Assembly (NCBI RefSeq): GCF_963924675.1
Contig: NC_089238.1
Span: forward strand, 39,946,879-40,010,878
From: Phocoena phocoena
Lineage: Eukaryota; Chordata; Mammalia; Artiodactyla; Phocoenidae
Reading direction: 5' to 3'
DNA length: 64,000 nt
A program made the position numbers and the translations under genes. Shown here piece after piece: positions 1-13,181 of the stretch; position 1 is the first letter of the stretch; every line of letters starts with the position of its first letter. A model generated the notes under the pieces. That model saw nothing but the letters and a program-made list of their open reading frames with translations. It searched no databases and was not told where the DNA came from.

Positions 1-57
1 CGAGAACGACGCTTCCAAGATTCTTTTGTTCAAGGAGGAACAGTTCCCTCTGCATTC

Positions 58-250
58 TTTTTTTTTTTTTTTGCGTTACGCGGGCCTCTCCCGTTGCGGA
101 GCACAGGCTCCGGACACACAGGCTCAGCGGCCATGGCTCACGGGCCCAGCCCACTCTGCAGCATGTGGGATCTTCCCGGACTGGGGCACGAACCTGCATC
201 CCCTGCATCGGCAGGCGGACTCTCAACCACTGCGCCACCAGGGAAGTCCC
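58..250 (-). repeat. CHR-2 SINE, compact type
   Basis: Poly-T, then the reverse of the CHR head ending ccaccagggaagtccc. It is flanked by near-identical 11-bp duplications CCTCTGCATTC (47-57) and CCTCTTCATTC (251-261). It lacks the short 'actgttgtggcctct' segment that other compact copies carry. Confidence 0.92.
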
Positions 251-831
251 CCTCTTCATTCTTGAAGCAGGGAGAAAAGTGGCCTTTGCTGTATGATCTA
301 GGAGAGAGTGGGTCCCAGTGCCCATGAGTGATACTTTACACCCTTGGAGACCATATCTTCTTCAGACGACATGCCTATTCTGGGTCTAAGACTGTTTCAA
401 GAAGAGCTCGAAGACTAGCTTACCAGGTCCAAGAGATCGAGGGCTCCAAACGACGAAGTGGCAGTGACAGCTCCCAGGGCAGCTGGGCAGGCCCAGCCAA
501 ACCCTGTCTTTCCTTGGGCCGTCAGCAGGCCAGAGGCTCTCGGGCCCTCAGGACAATGTGCTTCTGAACACCTGACCCTCACGAGGGGCGAGACGTGCCT
601 TCTGTGTTCACCTAAGGACCTTATTATGCTGTGCATGTATCTTCAATGGGATTTTGTAACTTTATAACTTTTTTTTTTTTTTTTTACACAAAAGCAGCTT
701 CTTAAATGGCATTTCCTGTGACCCAAGAGGCCTTGTGAGTGAGCCAGAGCTCTGGACCCATGTTTTGGACATTTGTAATCTCTGTTCTTCTCTTGCATGT
801 GAATCTCCTACCCTGAAAAAAGCCATAATGG

Positions 832-837
832 ATTAAA
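832..837 (+). terminator. Candidate polyadenylation signal ATTAAA
   Basis: Plus-strand ATTAAA followed about 20-30 nt later by a GT-rich element. It would end the transcript proposed to be CMTM3. Confidence 0.35.
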
Positions 838-1024
838 TCAGACTGACTTCCTGCTTGGAGTGTGTGTGTTTGAAAAAAACCTTACACACCCGGAGCAGCG
901 CTGCCGGGCGTCACGCGTCAGCACAGGGTGGTCCCATGCGCCGTGTGGATCCTGGCAGCTCCAGGTTACAGCAGTGATGCACGCGCACTTGTTCCCCGCC
1001 AGGCCCCCGCTAGGCGTCGGCACG

Positions 1025-1165
1025 TTTACTCTACACCTCACACAATCCTCTTTCACAGTTCAGGAAACTGATGGAAGGTTCGGTGACTTGCCCAGGTCCT
1101 CACAAGAGGCCCAGGGTCTCACCCACGCATCAGGCTCACGTCCCGTGGTAAGTCAGCGCTTTGGC
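1025..1165 (-). repeat. MIR fragment
   Basis: Reverse-type MIR core: 'caggaaactgatggaaggttc..gtgacttgcccaggtc' matches the conserved MIR end. Diverged. Confidence 0.5.
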
Positions 1166-1454
1166 CCCGGCGATGGAAAAGGATCGAGGCATTCTGCCCC
1201 AACTTTCACACACAGTGTGTTCTGAAAACACGTATGAAAGTCGACTGTGCAGAAGCCAACGGGCCTGTGGGTGTGGCCCCACCTTGCCAGGCCCAGCCAG
1301 GACCAGCCAAGCCGCCTGTGGACAGCGACACTGCGGAGTCCTCACCCCCAACCGTGGCTGTATTCAACCCCCGCCCTACGGGCCTGTTTCAAGATCCAGG
1401 CCACAGCCTTTGAAGGGGCGGGAGGCAAGGCAGAGCGAAGAAAGAGATGACACT

Positions 1455-4400
1455 GTTTTTACATGTCCATTTATTAAACAAGAACTCCTTCATGACAATT
1501 TAATACAGTATTTATTAGCGATTAGTGTTGAGAAAATTATTTCCCTCTACATACAAAAATACAGATTTGAACACTATGAAAACAATCAGGACAAGTACCG
1601 TGAAAAATTGGTCCTTCAAAAGAAATAAAGAGGGAAAACTGAGGGCAGCACGAGGCTTTGTCTGCTGTCAGGGACAAACCAACAGGAGCAAAGGCTTTGG
1701 GGCCCCCAAACCACTCCAAATGAATAGAGTCAAACGTGGGAGCCTGTGGGAGCCGGGTGGTGCCCACCCCAGGGCATCCACACCAGCTTCAAAAGCCAGG
1801 ATGGGAGCTCTGACCTACCAACAGCATAAACCAAAGTTTGCCAAACAGGCGTCACCTCAGGTCGCCCCGCAGCTGTGTCTACACTGTTAAAGGAAACAGA
1901 CTTTTAAGAAGCAAAGTGTAGTAGTTGTTAAATTAACATGGCCCCTCTCCCAAGTATCACTGGGCCAAGTACCGAGTAATCACATGGGAATTATCAGCCA
2001 TCTGACTCGACTTCCTTTGTTAGAAAATGACACATTCCGACCCTTCAAAGCGACGCACACACACACACAAAAGCTACAGTTTTATGTTTTAATAAATCCA
2101 TTCCTTCATTTTAAATGGGCTCAGCGAGTTTACTCAAGACTTTTCTTGACCAGACATAACTCAGTCCTGCAGGGGTGGGAAAGCAAAAAGAGCAGCCGGC
2201 ACGTCCTCTGTGTCTTAATTTCATCAAGCTTGTCACAGCAGGGAATCTATTATGTTTGGGCGGGAAACCAGGAAGGGCCACGGAACCTACCCAGGGCATC
2301 CACAAACCAATCTGAGATCCAAGCGGAAGGTGAGCCGGAGACCAGCAGAGATTTCCCCCCACCCCACCCCCCAGCACGTCTCACGTGGGCAGAGGGAGGC
2401 TGGCCAAGGCGGAGGACGGCGGCCTGAGCTGATCTGGAAGACAGACACCAGCCAGAGAAAGGGCTTTTTTCACCGTTTTAGACCCAAAGAAGGGAAAGTC
2501 AGAGCACCGAGAATGTTCTGTTCTTTTTTTATGGAACCACTTTCCTCTTACTGTTTGAGATGAGCAGTGGCTGTTCAAACTGAAAAAGGGGTTAAAAAAT
2601 GCCAAATGCAGTTATACTGATTAATAACTATTTCACAGAAATATATTCTTACTCTCAGACTGTTTAAGCAGAAACGAGATGTTGGGGAGAAAGCAGCAGA
2701 AAACAAGACAGGAAAAGCCGGGGGGTTGGGGTTTTTTTTTTTTTCTTCTTTTTTAAGATATATAATGAAGTTTAAAGGGAAAACGACCAAACCTCAAAAC
2801 CAACATTGCTGGAAGCAATATTAAAAGGACACAATCTAAAATCATGCTACAAAAATAGTGTTATCTTGTTTAACTAAATGTACATCTTTTTTTTTTTCAA
2901 TTCCATGATTGACAGAGTGTTCATGTGACTGACACACGGAAGGCACCAAAGGTGAAGTGATTATTATTTGTCTTAAAATATACAAAGACATAATTACCTA
3001 CTTTGGGAAAAGAAAAAATACAGTCATACCTGTAATAAATAGTTAAGTGTTTTTGCCACGGGTTCCTGAACCCCTACAAATTTCAACATATACAAATAGT
3101 TTCGACCCCTAGCATTCTTTTAGAGGAAACTACATCAGAATCAAGTTATGAAAAGCACTGGTTTTATCCACATACGTCAGTTTCATCATGAGGCAGGATT
3201 TGAAAACTCGGTTTTAAACGGGTTACGGAGTGACAGTTGGAAGCAGGCGAGAGGCCTTGGCGGCCTGGGCCAGTCCCGGGAGGCGGCACAGGCATCCTGC
3301 CCTCCCGCTCCCCCAGGAACCCTTGGACCAGCCAGTTCTCCCTCCAAGCACTGAGTATCTGCCTTCCTCACATCTGCAGAAAGGAGAACAGAGTTGAAAC
3401 TTGCAAAATCAACTGTGGAACACGCAGGAAAGCAAAACTGCCCACGAAGGGAAGCAGAGAGAGCCGGCCCTGCCTACGTGGACACCAGGCCCCCATGCTG
3501 TCCTCGTTTCCTGACCGTCCCTTCAGGTGGCTTTCCTGATAAAAGGGGTGCTTCCTACCGGGTTTCAGCAGTGTCCTCCAAAGACGACACTATCAGATTG
3601 GATAGTTCCAGGCTATTACTGAAACCCGTACAAACCACTGTCAGATCGCGTCACGCATTCTCTCCTCTGAGGTGCAGTTATGAAAAGAAACTTTGGGCCT
3701 CTCCCTAATCCCACCAACAAAGCTGATTAAGGTCATTTGAGACAAGTTCCTACTCTAAATTAGAACCATGAAAGTTCTGATGTAGCTCACTAGAGTCCAG
3801 GCTATTAACCCCTTAATGAAGGCTCTCGGCCTTGTGTAGAATGCATCCCAAAGAAAACACAACACTCCAGGGTGTCTAGATAGCAAGTCACCCAAATTAA
3901 AGTCTTGGCATAAAAACTAGACAACAAACTAACCCTGTGAAAAAGACAGACGATTCAAGGATCCATAAACTAAACTTTATTCTAGGCAAGTTGCCACTGA
4001 TTTACCCAGCGGACTTACGGGTAATTTTTTTTCTTTACTTTTATGTTTATAGAATAATAAAAACTAGAAAGGAAAAAATAAATCCCCAAGGTTGAGAAAT
4101 TATATCCAAATGGAAAAAGAATCTAGACCAAACGAAGGGAAACTATAGCAGAACCCACCCCTCTGTGTCAAGCCTAAAAGTATATAAATGCCATTTACTG
4201 GTGTGAAGAAAAGTTAAACAAACATTCAACTTTGAGAAGAAAATTCTTCTAGCTCTAACAGATATCGAGGGTATTTTCTTTCAGAGACAGTTTCTAAATA
4301 AAAGAAATGTAAAGAGCCAGATATTTCAAATTACCTTCTCAACCAGACAGTTATGATGTCAGAGATATCTGCTGAGAAGAGGAGAAACAGGAGATTTTAT

Positions 4401-7400
4401 AAAGAGCCAGGAGCGTTTACAAAGCTCACGGCAGGCGGTGTTAGGCCTGCGTCCTGAGGGGCACCCAAATCAGAATCCGAGTCACCTGTCCAGACCTGTG
4501 AGTCCCCAAACTCACACTAAGAGCCCGGCGCCAAGGCACGCTGTTCCCCACGCTGGCTCCTGCTCTCAGGTGGGCTCCAGAACACAAGAGCTCGCTTTTC
4601 CAAAGAGGGCAGGAAGTACCCTGGGTGGGTAACCATGTCCAGTGCTCTTGACAGGCCCACGGCAGACATTCTGAGCCTCCCCCTCCTCCCTCTCCCCTCC
4701 CAGACCCGCCCCTGCTCCCACTTCATCGGCTGTCGCCTAGCTGGTCCTGGGAATGGTTGCTGATGAAATAAGAGGGAGCCCCTGAGTTCTGCGAACTTCA
4801 CTAGGAGCCAGAAAACTGTCTGGAGACCTCACACGCTAATGGCAGTCGCTGGAGCAGGAAGCAACTTTTTATTTCACTTGAGACAGTCAATTGGCAGCAG
4901 GCTAGAGGGTGTTTTCACCTTTTGCTACCTGTGTAATGTCATATTTTCCTGTAAACCAGAGGTGGAGAAAATGAAAATCTGGCAGTGGCACGAAGACTTC
5001 ATGGTCGCTTTGTTTTGAACACGGATGGCACAACGGGACCCACTTCAGTCGTCACGGCCTCCCAGAATCACTACAGGGGCCACACGCTGTCTCCACACTT
5101 TATTCATCCGTTAGGACAGATTCTAAGAACGACCCACAGAACATCTTGTACAGCCCGAGATTAGGAACTTGGTCCGCCTCTTAAACACGTGGGTTTCTTC
5201 CCAAACAGCACATGCGAGTCAACAAGAAAAGGTGAGCTTGGGCCACACACATGAAACTGGGAGGGGATATTCAAGGGTCATTCGCTGCAACCAAGAATTC
5301 ACGTACACGTGCAGACAAAAGGGTTAGTGCTTCATCTCCTCAGAGGCCGCATGTGGCTTAACCCAAGATTGAATCACTAAGAAAGCTTCGAAGAAAGGCA
5401 GATGAAACTGCAAACTTTAAAAGAGTAGGAAAGTTTTCAATTGAGTCACAAAGCTCTCTCCAGAAGCATCCGACACAGGGTGGGGTCGGACACACTCCAT
5501 GCCTGCCCATGGGCATGAGCCTTTAGCCAAAGGGCAGTGATGGTGCCCAAAGGACAGGGGGTGGCATCCACCTTCCAGAGCCGAACCCTCAGAACCAGGC
5601 TGTGTCCTTGGCTTCCCTGGGGCCAGGCCAGGCTTCATCCACACTGGCACTTCGGTTCAAGTTGCCGTGGAAGACATGGCCATTGGGACTGGGCAGGCTA
5701 CTACATTCTTGCCTTGCTGTGGACAAAGGGAATCTCTTGGACGACTGTTGCTGTAGAGTGAAAATCTATTTTCTTTGCTTTAAATCGAACTTCTGTTGTG
5801 CAATTTTAATCTGTAACTGGCTTTGTCTTTCCCTGGCTTTATATGGAGCCAACAAGTATCTTTAGGCTCTCATGATTAGAATCTCCCTGTATGAAAGGGG
5901 AAAGGTACTTCCCCCCGCCCCACCCCATGCCTTCAGCAGTGTGAAGGGAGGCTAAAGGAGAATCAGAGGAAAGAAAAAATACCGCATCGACCAAACTGAT
6001 GCCAGGATAAACTTTCTCTGAAGACTTCAGTGTTTGCATCCATCTAAAACCACCAGAGTTTCCACCAAATGCTTGAGGGTTTCAACCATCCAGCCTCCAG
6101 GAACAAATTCAAACATACACAAGTCTGGCACCAACTATGAAAGCCAATATCATCCCACCAGAAAACTGAGAAACACTAAGATTGCCTCAGCCTCAAAAAT
6201 GCCCCAAACCAAACTGACATGGGTCCATATTGGAACTATTAAATGCAAAAATAAGCTTCCTTCAGTCTGCAAAAAACAGTCCTTTTAAGCCCCCCAAATC
6301 TAGATTGTCTTGTTTGTACACACAGACAACATACGGAAAATGCAGGCGCCTTTCCATTCACACTGGACAACCATATTCCTTCCTTCTCACCACACTGCCA
6401 CACGTGACAGGACTTATGACTCTGCATCACACCAATCTGCATACCTGGCCACTTCCGGTTGTAGTGGGAGCTTCTTAAATATAAAGAAATATATTTACAA
6501 AAACCATGGGAGAGTCTCATGGCACAAAGGACATTAAATAGTTACAGGGGAATAAATAATTCCAAGATTCTAACACCAAGATGCAAATTATTCAATAATT
6601 CCTAAGTGGCCTATGGCACAAGGTGTCACCACTTCTTATCATCTATCAGCGTTTACAACTGCGATGGGCTTCAGAACCATTCCTTGCAGCTGACAACACA
6701 TCCTCAGGAGGCCAATAGGCTCCTTTCAACCAGATGATAAACTGGTTTTACTGAAGTGACTTGGGAAAATTTGGGCAACAACCCTGCCTGAACAGTCTTC
6801 TATTTTTCAATCTCACTTCAAAGGCGGCTTTTTTATTGAGGCCAAGTAACATGAGTCCCAGCAGGAGGTTTCTGATACAGTTCAGGGTGGTCCTTCTAAG
6901 TGGGCCCCACTTAATGCAAGGCTGAGTCTTTGTGACCCTGTTTTTAAATGGAACTCTCAAAGGGAGATAAGCCCCATTTTGACTAAGCATATACACTCAA
7001 CAAATGCAAAATAAATATATAAAATGAACAGATAAAATCCAGATGTCATAATCTCCTCAAAAATCACTACACATAATAGGTACGGAGTTTGTGAAGCATG
7101 GTTTGTACTGCCTCACAACATCCATGGGAAGAGGGCTCCGTCAGACCCGCTGTGACCAGGCCTGGCTGCCCTCTGCGGGAACAGAGGGAGGGGAATTACC
7201 GCCTGATGAGCTGGGTCTGCACCTGCAGCCCAAGGCCCCTGAGCAGACCAGGGGTTTGAACAGGTGACCTGGGTCACGGCCCTGGAAAGGAACTGCGGCA
7301 GAACTGGGATTGTATGGGAATGTTCAGTTCAGGGAGCCCTAACCCCGACCCTTCAGAGACAGCACAGTACCATTTCCTGCGGAATCCCCAGCCAAGCAGC

Positions 7401-9019
7401 GCTACCTGATGAATCCACCCGCGCGGGGAAATCAGACGCTGCTCTGCTATGCAGAACGTAATGCCATGTGTGCACAGCTGGACATTTCTCACACAGGCTC
7501 TGCTCGCCCCACCCCCAGACCCAGACCCTCTCTCTTGTTACACCGCACGCTGCTGAAGCTGTAAACACTCACTAGGACAAGATCCTGGGGACTCTCCACG
7601 TTAATGCAAAATCTTCCCACCAGCAGTAAGCGTTTTTTTCCTCGGTCAGGGAGAAACACAAAATATTAGAGCTAGAGTGAGGTTTGTAAACATTAAAAAC
7701 AGTTCAGAGTGAAAACCTGACACGTTAAAACAATTTTTCCATAAAAGATACAATTAGTCTCCAACAGAAAAAAAATAAAAAACTACAGCATCGTAGGGGC
7801 TCATTTAACTCAGTCACCACAATAATCGTCACTTTATCGAGAATCAGTTCAAAACCTTACATAACTGGAACTTTCCCCTACAGATTCCAAGATCGACATT
7901 CATGGTTACGACCCTGAGGCACAGGGACGACCGTTCCTCTGAAACATCAGTGAAAGGGTGTGTCATGGTGCAGATTCAAGTATTTTCAAATCCTAGACAG
8001 ATCTACTCAGAATCACTCTAGAACTCTTCTCAGGCATTTGAAAATCAGTGCACACCCCTAAAATAGAGGTGTGTCCCCACCTGTGGTCCATGATGCCAGC
8101 AAATGGGCAAGGGTTCGGGCTGGGGGAATGGACTGTATTTCTTTCGTGGCTTTTACCTGGGAAGGTAAAATGACAGAGAATCTGCAGTCCAGCCTCAAAG
8201 TATTCAGGAAAGGGAGGAAACTGGAAAAAAGATGGTCCCCGCATTCCTGGAGGAGAATCTGAGATTCAGGGAGGTGATTCATTTGAGGAAGCATCAAGGG
8301 ATTTCTCAGCAGGGTAGGAAACAAATGGTGACCCTCCCACAGGTCAGCAGTGCCACGGCGCTGTGCCAAGAGGATGCCAGCTTTTCCCACCCACCTCAAA
8401 CCCCAGACCCAGCGAAAAGCTCCGCCAGCACACCCACCGCCAAGACCCTCAGTGTCTCACGTGGCTTTCCAGGCTTGTGCTGGTGTCTCGATGCCCCGGG
8501 CATGGAAAACAACGGGGAGAGGGGGATCCTGGCAGCGAGACTAAAGCTGACCTGGGGCAGCTATGGGAGCTGCCCCGGAATCACTGCTCACCGACTGTTC
8601 CAACCATGTACCTTCATTCCTTGATTTCCGCCCCCCACTCCTAGCAGCCCCCATTTAATCCAAAGTCCTGACTTGTCACAAATACATATGACAGGTGGCT
8701 CAGAGTCAGACGTGAAGCCTGTGCTCAGGGACAGTGAAGTGGACATGGCAGCCTGTGAGGCCAGCGGCTCCCAGGGCCACCAAACCAGAGGATCTGGGGA
8801 CCTGTCCCGCCCACCTCTTTCTGAACAGCTGGGCACGGGACTCCCTGCCTCAGGCACCCGCCACGAGGGCCACTGTGAAAACCCTTTCCCAAAATGAACT
8901 TTTACCGAGGAGGACAAAATTCAACTCAGTCACATGAAAATCTGACGTGATGAGGGACAGAAAAACTTGATTGAAAGGACGGGCACGAGGAGCAGAGGGA
9001 AGAGGACTCTGGCGCGTCC
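1455..9019 (-). other. CMTM4: CMTM4 3' UTR (probable) and downstream alternative-exon region
   Basis: About 7.5 kb between the exon 4 stop and the most distal minus-strand AATAAA. It contains no CHR SINE and no recognisable L1, unlike the rest of the window. Earlier candidate AATAAA signals on the minus strand lie near 6830, 5100, 3975 and 1510, so several 3' ends are possible. A terminal exon for the long CMTM4 isoform should lie here, but I could not identify it. A (CA)n tract sits at 2056-2070. The extent is inferred, not shown. Confidence 0.6.
1470..1475 (-). terminator. Distal polyadenylation signal AATAAA for CMTM4
   Basis: TTTATT on the plus strand reads AATAAA on the minus strand. 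It is the last such hexamer before the putative convergent 3' end of the neighbour gene. Cleavage would be expected near 1450-1458. The sequence beyond has TGTTT-type U-rich stretches. It is a candidate, not proven to be used. Confidence 0.5.
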
Positions 9020-9184
<165 letters not shown>

Positions 9185-9954
9185 CTATGAGACACAAACC
9201 CAGTTAGTCCACGGGCTCGTCAGCCGTCTGAGGGGTCTCTGGGCAGCTTACAATGAGCCGAGCTGCAGCAGCTCTCCCAGCTCTAACCCCAACACGCAGC
9301 CCCGCTGAATGTTCAGCTTGTCATGGCCAAGTTCACAGTCGTGTGACCCACAGAAAGGCAGCCTAAGGTCTCTTTTGAAGCAATTAGTCTCCAACAGAAG
9401 TGGTTCTACAAGGAAACAGATCACAGAAGTGCCTCTTTTACAGACCTTCATGACACTGGTACTCGGAGGCAAATACAATGTAGATGAAACATCATGAGAT
9501 GAAAAATCAGGGTCTTGCTGTGTGAGCCCCAAATCAAACCGCAAGACCTGACGTTCCAAATCACAGTGCCCAGCCCCCACCTGCTATCCAGCTGCCACTC
9601 ACCTGGGCAGCTCTGGGTGGGCAGCTCCAGGGTGAGAAGCAGTGGAGTTGTAATGATAAGATAACGACTGATAAATCTACTGACTAAAACCTTGGAGAGC
9701 TAACAGTTTAGCATTTTTAATAAACCTTTTAACCATCCCCCCCAATTACAAAAGTGCTACATATTCTTTGCAAATACAGAATAAGGAAATGCAGAACACA
9801 GAGGGAGAAAGCCTTACATTGTCTGGCCCCATCCTCCCCAACCCCACCCGGAGGGCATGCATCTGCTTCATTAACACCCCATCTCGGCAGGGAAGGCCCT
9901 TAAAAGCAACACCACTAACAGACATCCAGGGCCCCATTGGGAAGAGACTAAAGC

Positions 9955-10112
9955 AGGAGTTCTCAAACCTGAGTGTGCATCTGAGAGCTTGTTAAAACAC
10001 ATTTCTGACTCGGCAGCTCTGGGGGAGGCTGAGAAGGGCATTTCTAACACGTTCTCGGGTGATGCCAAGGCTGCTGTTCCAGGGACCACACTTTAAGAAC
10101 CGCAGCACTGAA
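9955..10112 (+). repeat. MER5-type hAT (Charlie) remnant
   Basis: Starts gagttctcaaacctgagtgt, contains gagcttgttaaaacac, and ends accacactttaagaaccgc. This is the pattern of the non-autonomous MER5 DNA transposon. It lies in intron 3. Confidence 0.7.
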
Positions 10113-10231
10113 GGAACTGGGACCTCCGTTGGCCCAGTAACAGTATCATTAGCAAAGAAAAAGCTAAAGGAGAAGGAGTAGGACACAGGCCAGGGGACCA
10201 GAGGAGCAAGTCACAGAAAGTGCACAAATCA

Positions 10232-10360
<129 letters not shown>

Positions 10361-10610
10361 CTAAAGAATAAGACAAAATAAAATCACTTGAAAAGAAGCA
10401 CTTCATGCCTTGCCCTAAAAGCAACTGAAGAACTTTCAAAGTAAAAAGCACAACACCCCGCCTCTCTGCTGCCTCCATATTTTAGTCTTGATGGCCCACG
10501 GGTATTGGTCACACAGAGGAAGGCAAAGAGGATAACAGTTAATGATGCTATTTGATAAATCACCACAGCAAAATCCACATTTTAACCAACCACGTCATGT
10601 CACCATTTCT

Positions 10611-10935
10611 TTTTTTATTTTTTATATTTTTTTAGAAGATGTTGGGGGTAGGAGTTTATTAATTAATTTATTTTTGCTGTGTTGCGTCTTTGTTTCTGTG
10701 CGAGGGCTTTCTCTAGTTGTGGCAAGCGGGGGCCACTCTTCATCGCGGTGCGCAGGCCTCTCACTATGGCGGCCTCTCTTGTTGCGGAGCACAGGCTCCA
10801 GACGCACAGGCCCAGTAGTTGTGGCTCACGGGCCTAGTTGCTCCGCGGCATGTGGGATCCTCCCAGACCAGGGCATGAACCCGTGTCCCCTGCATTAGCA
10901 GGCAGATTCTCAACCACTGCGCCACCAGGGAAGCC
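10611..10935 (-). repeat. CHR-2 SINE, long type, with extra 3' tail
   Basis: Full-length long copy with 15-bp target duplications catgtcaccatttct (10596-10610) and catgttaccatttct (10936-10950). Between the TTAA-rich tail and the terminal poly-T lies a 21-base non-SINE segment (10636-10656) that also occurs in the copy at 48587-48893. Confidence 0.95.
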
Positions 10936-11274
10936 CATGTTACCATTTCTTAATGACCTATTACAGAAACCAAACTGCTAACCCACAAGGACACGCACAC
11001 TAATTACCCAAAACACATTCAAATCCTCTTGGCATGGATAAGAATGGCCTGAAACTGGTGAAATCCCCTCATTTGTGACATGTCAAGCACACTGTTTTCA
11101 GACCTGGAGAACACACTTAGCCAGGCCTCATGCTTCTCTTTCTCATGCATGGTCTTTCAAGTCTCCATGCTGCTAAAGTCTAGAGGATTTTCCCCTAAGC
11201 TTCTTGCAAAGCAAATCAGGTTACAAATCCAACGCTTCGAAGATTTAACTCCTGTCTTACTTGTCGAGAGGAAC

Positions 11275-11470
11275 ATAGCACAGTGATTAAGGGTCACAGA
11301 CAGATGAGGGTCCTAACTGACCATGACTGTGGACAAGCCACTTTGTCTCTCTGTGTCTTATATGGGCACAGCCTCCCACTCCACCCCCCGGAGGTGTTTT
11401 AAGGATTGGGTGGAAGAGCACACGTGAAGAGCCGAGCATCGTGCCCGGCCCATGGGTAGGGTTCCCTGCA
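11275..11470 (+). repeat. MIR element
   Basis: MIR layout: 'agcacagtgattaagggtca...gtggacaagccactttgtctctctgtgtc' followed by the downstream MIR part near 'gaggtgttttaaggatt'. Diverged. Confidence 0.65.
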
Positions 11471-12049
11471 CATCTATTGTTACTTCTGATATTACTACCT
11501 GGGCATTAGGCCCCCCACAAACTGGGCCATACCAGAGCGCCCCTATGACCTCTACAGGGAAAGAGAATCCAGGCAAAATCCCCAACTGCTTTAGTGTCAG
11601 GTTGACTGTGCCATCAATACCGGGTGAGTCCTCCTGGCTGGAGGACTAGCCATATCCTCTTTAAAGATGGCAAAAGGCAGCATTCACATCATAACAGTCC
11701 TGAGCCTGTGCAGCGGGACCCTCCACGCACACACATGCTCCTGGCCAGCGCTTCTGCACCGGCTCACAGAGAGCAGCAAAGTACTGACTACAAACTCTAT
11801 TCAGAAATGTCTGCCAGCAGGGCAGTTTTCAGTGGTGACCAGTGTGAAGCCACAGCAAATTTTTCACAGATTCAAATCAGCGAGTGTTTACTTACACCCA
11901 ACTCTTGGTAAAGAAAAATATAGGGATATTATACGGATAAAGAAAAATATAAAATGTACTTTCCAAACCAAACACTATTCAGAAATGGAAAATGTTTTAT
12001 GATAAAACGCTGAGGCTGAACATCAAACAAAACAGTATGTACATTAATG

Positions 12050-12480
12050 GTGACAATATAAAAATATAAATGTGGTAAAGGGCAAATAGGTACTAAAGAC
12101 TTTGAAGAGGTTCATGTTGTCTATGAATTCCACATTTGGAAATTCATCTTAAATATCATACTAGCACAAAAAGGTCTAAGTACAAGGATTTCATCATACT
12201 ATTTTAAACAGCAAAAGACTGAAGGCAAACAAAATGCTTAAGAATCAGGGATTTGTTGAATAAAATGGTATTTCCATAACAGCACTATGCAGTCATTAAA
12301 AATAATGATATAGTTTTATATTTAAAATGGAAGATACTCAAGATAGTTTAAATGGAAAAGCATGACTTTAATGGTTCCATTTTTCTGCACTCACATATCA
12401 CAACGTACATGTACACGTGAAAGACAATCTAGGGAAAATATTCTAGAAGATTACACCCACATATTATAAATGGTTCCCCT
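12050..12480 (+). repeat. Old L1 fragment (ORF2 end / 3' UTR)
   Basis: Contains the L1 signature around 'gggatttgttgaataaaatg...actatgcagtcattaaaaata', the degenerate form of the common L1M 3' region. Confidence 0.6.
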
Positions 12481-12504
12481 GGATGGGTGCTATCACATAT
12501 GATT

Positions 12505-12960
12505 TTATAACAGCTTTCTTGAGATATAATTCACCACAATCTAGTTTTAGAACATTTTTAGCACCTCCAAAACAAACCTCATATTCATTAGCAGTTAATT
12601 CTTTTTTTTTTTTTTTTTTTTTTTGGAGGAGTGTATGCGGGCCTCTCACTGTTGTGGCCTCTCCCGTTGCGGAGCACAGGCTCCGGACACGGAGGCTCAG
12701 CGGCCATGGCTCACGGGCCCAGCTGCTCCGTGGCATGTGGGATCTTCCCGGACCGGGGCACGAACCCGTGTCCCCTGCATCGGCAGGCGGACTCTCAACC
12801 ACTGCGCCACCAGGGAAGCCCACTTACAAGCTTTTATGTAGACATATGTTTTCATTTCTCTTGGGTCATCACATGATTTTATTTTTCCTTTGTTATCTGT
12901 ATCTTCCACTTTTTCTGTAACAAACACTTACTACTTGCACAGTTTAAAAGGCTTAAAACT
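12505..12960 (-). repeat. Old L1 3' fragment, split by a SINE
   Basis: Minus-strand L1M-type 3' sequence ('cttgagatataattcac' and 'tagaacatttttagcacc') continues on the far side of the SINE at 12602-12821. Confidence 0.5.
12602..12821 (-). repeat. CHR-2 SINE, compact type
   Basis: A T-run of about 23, then the full compact element ending ccaccagggaagccc. It forms an inverted pair with the plus-strand copy that begins 148 bp to its right. Confidence 0.95.
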
Positions 12961-12969
12961 GGAATACTG

Positions 12970-13181
12970 GGGGCTTCCCTGGTGGCGCAGTGGTTGAGAG
13001 TCCGCCTGCCGATGCCGGGGACACGGGTTTGTGCCCCGGTCCGGGAAGATCCCACATGCCACGGAGCAGCTGGGCCCGTGAGCCATGGCCGCTGAGCCTG
13101 CGCGTCTGGAGCCTGTGCTCCGCAACGGGAGAGGCCACAACAGTGAGAGGCCCGCGTACGGCAAAAAAAAAAAAAAAAAAA
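12970..13181 (+). repeat. CHR-2 SINE, compact type
   Basis: Complete copy with perfect 15-bp duplications aaaactggaatactg at 12955-12969 and 13182-13196. The perfect duplication and long A-tail suggest a recent insertion. Confidence 0.97.

Larger units (their letters stand above)
1..858 (+). other. Possible 3' UTR of CMTM3 (convergent neighbour)
   Basis: In human, CMTM3 lies tail-to-tail with CMTM4 with under about 1 kb between the 3' ends (from memory). Here a plus-strand ATTAAA at 832-837 is followed by GT-rich sequence (TGTGTGTGTTTG, about 860-870), as at a cleavage site. No coding frame resembling CMTM3 is seen, so only UTR would be present. The assignment is positional inference. A SINE copy occupies 58-250. 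Confidence 0.35.

Noticed and set aside
1161..1628. 155-residue plus-strand open frame
   Set aside because: Crosses the proposed intergenic gap into the antisense of the CMTM4 3' UTR; no recognisable domain and no supporting start or splice context.
7530..7570. Possible terminal exon of the long CMTM4 isoform (minus strand, after TTTACAG, starting FSSVR)
   Set aside because: Only the first two residues agree with the human tail that I remember, the pyrimidine tract is poor, and the rest does not match. Similar weak candidates near 8210 and 9590 were dropped too; the latter is also upstream of exon 4.
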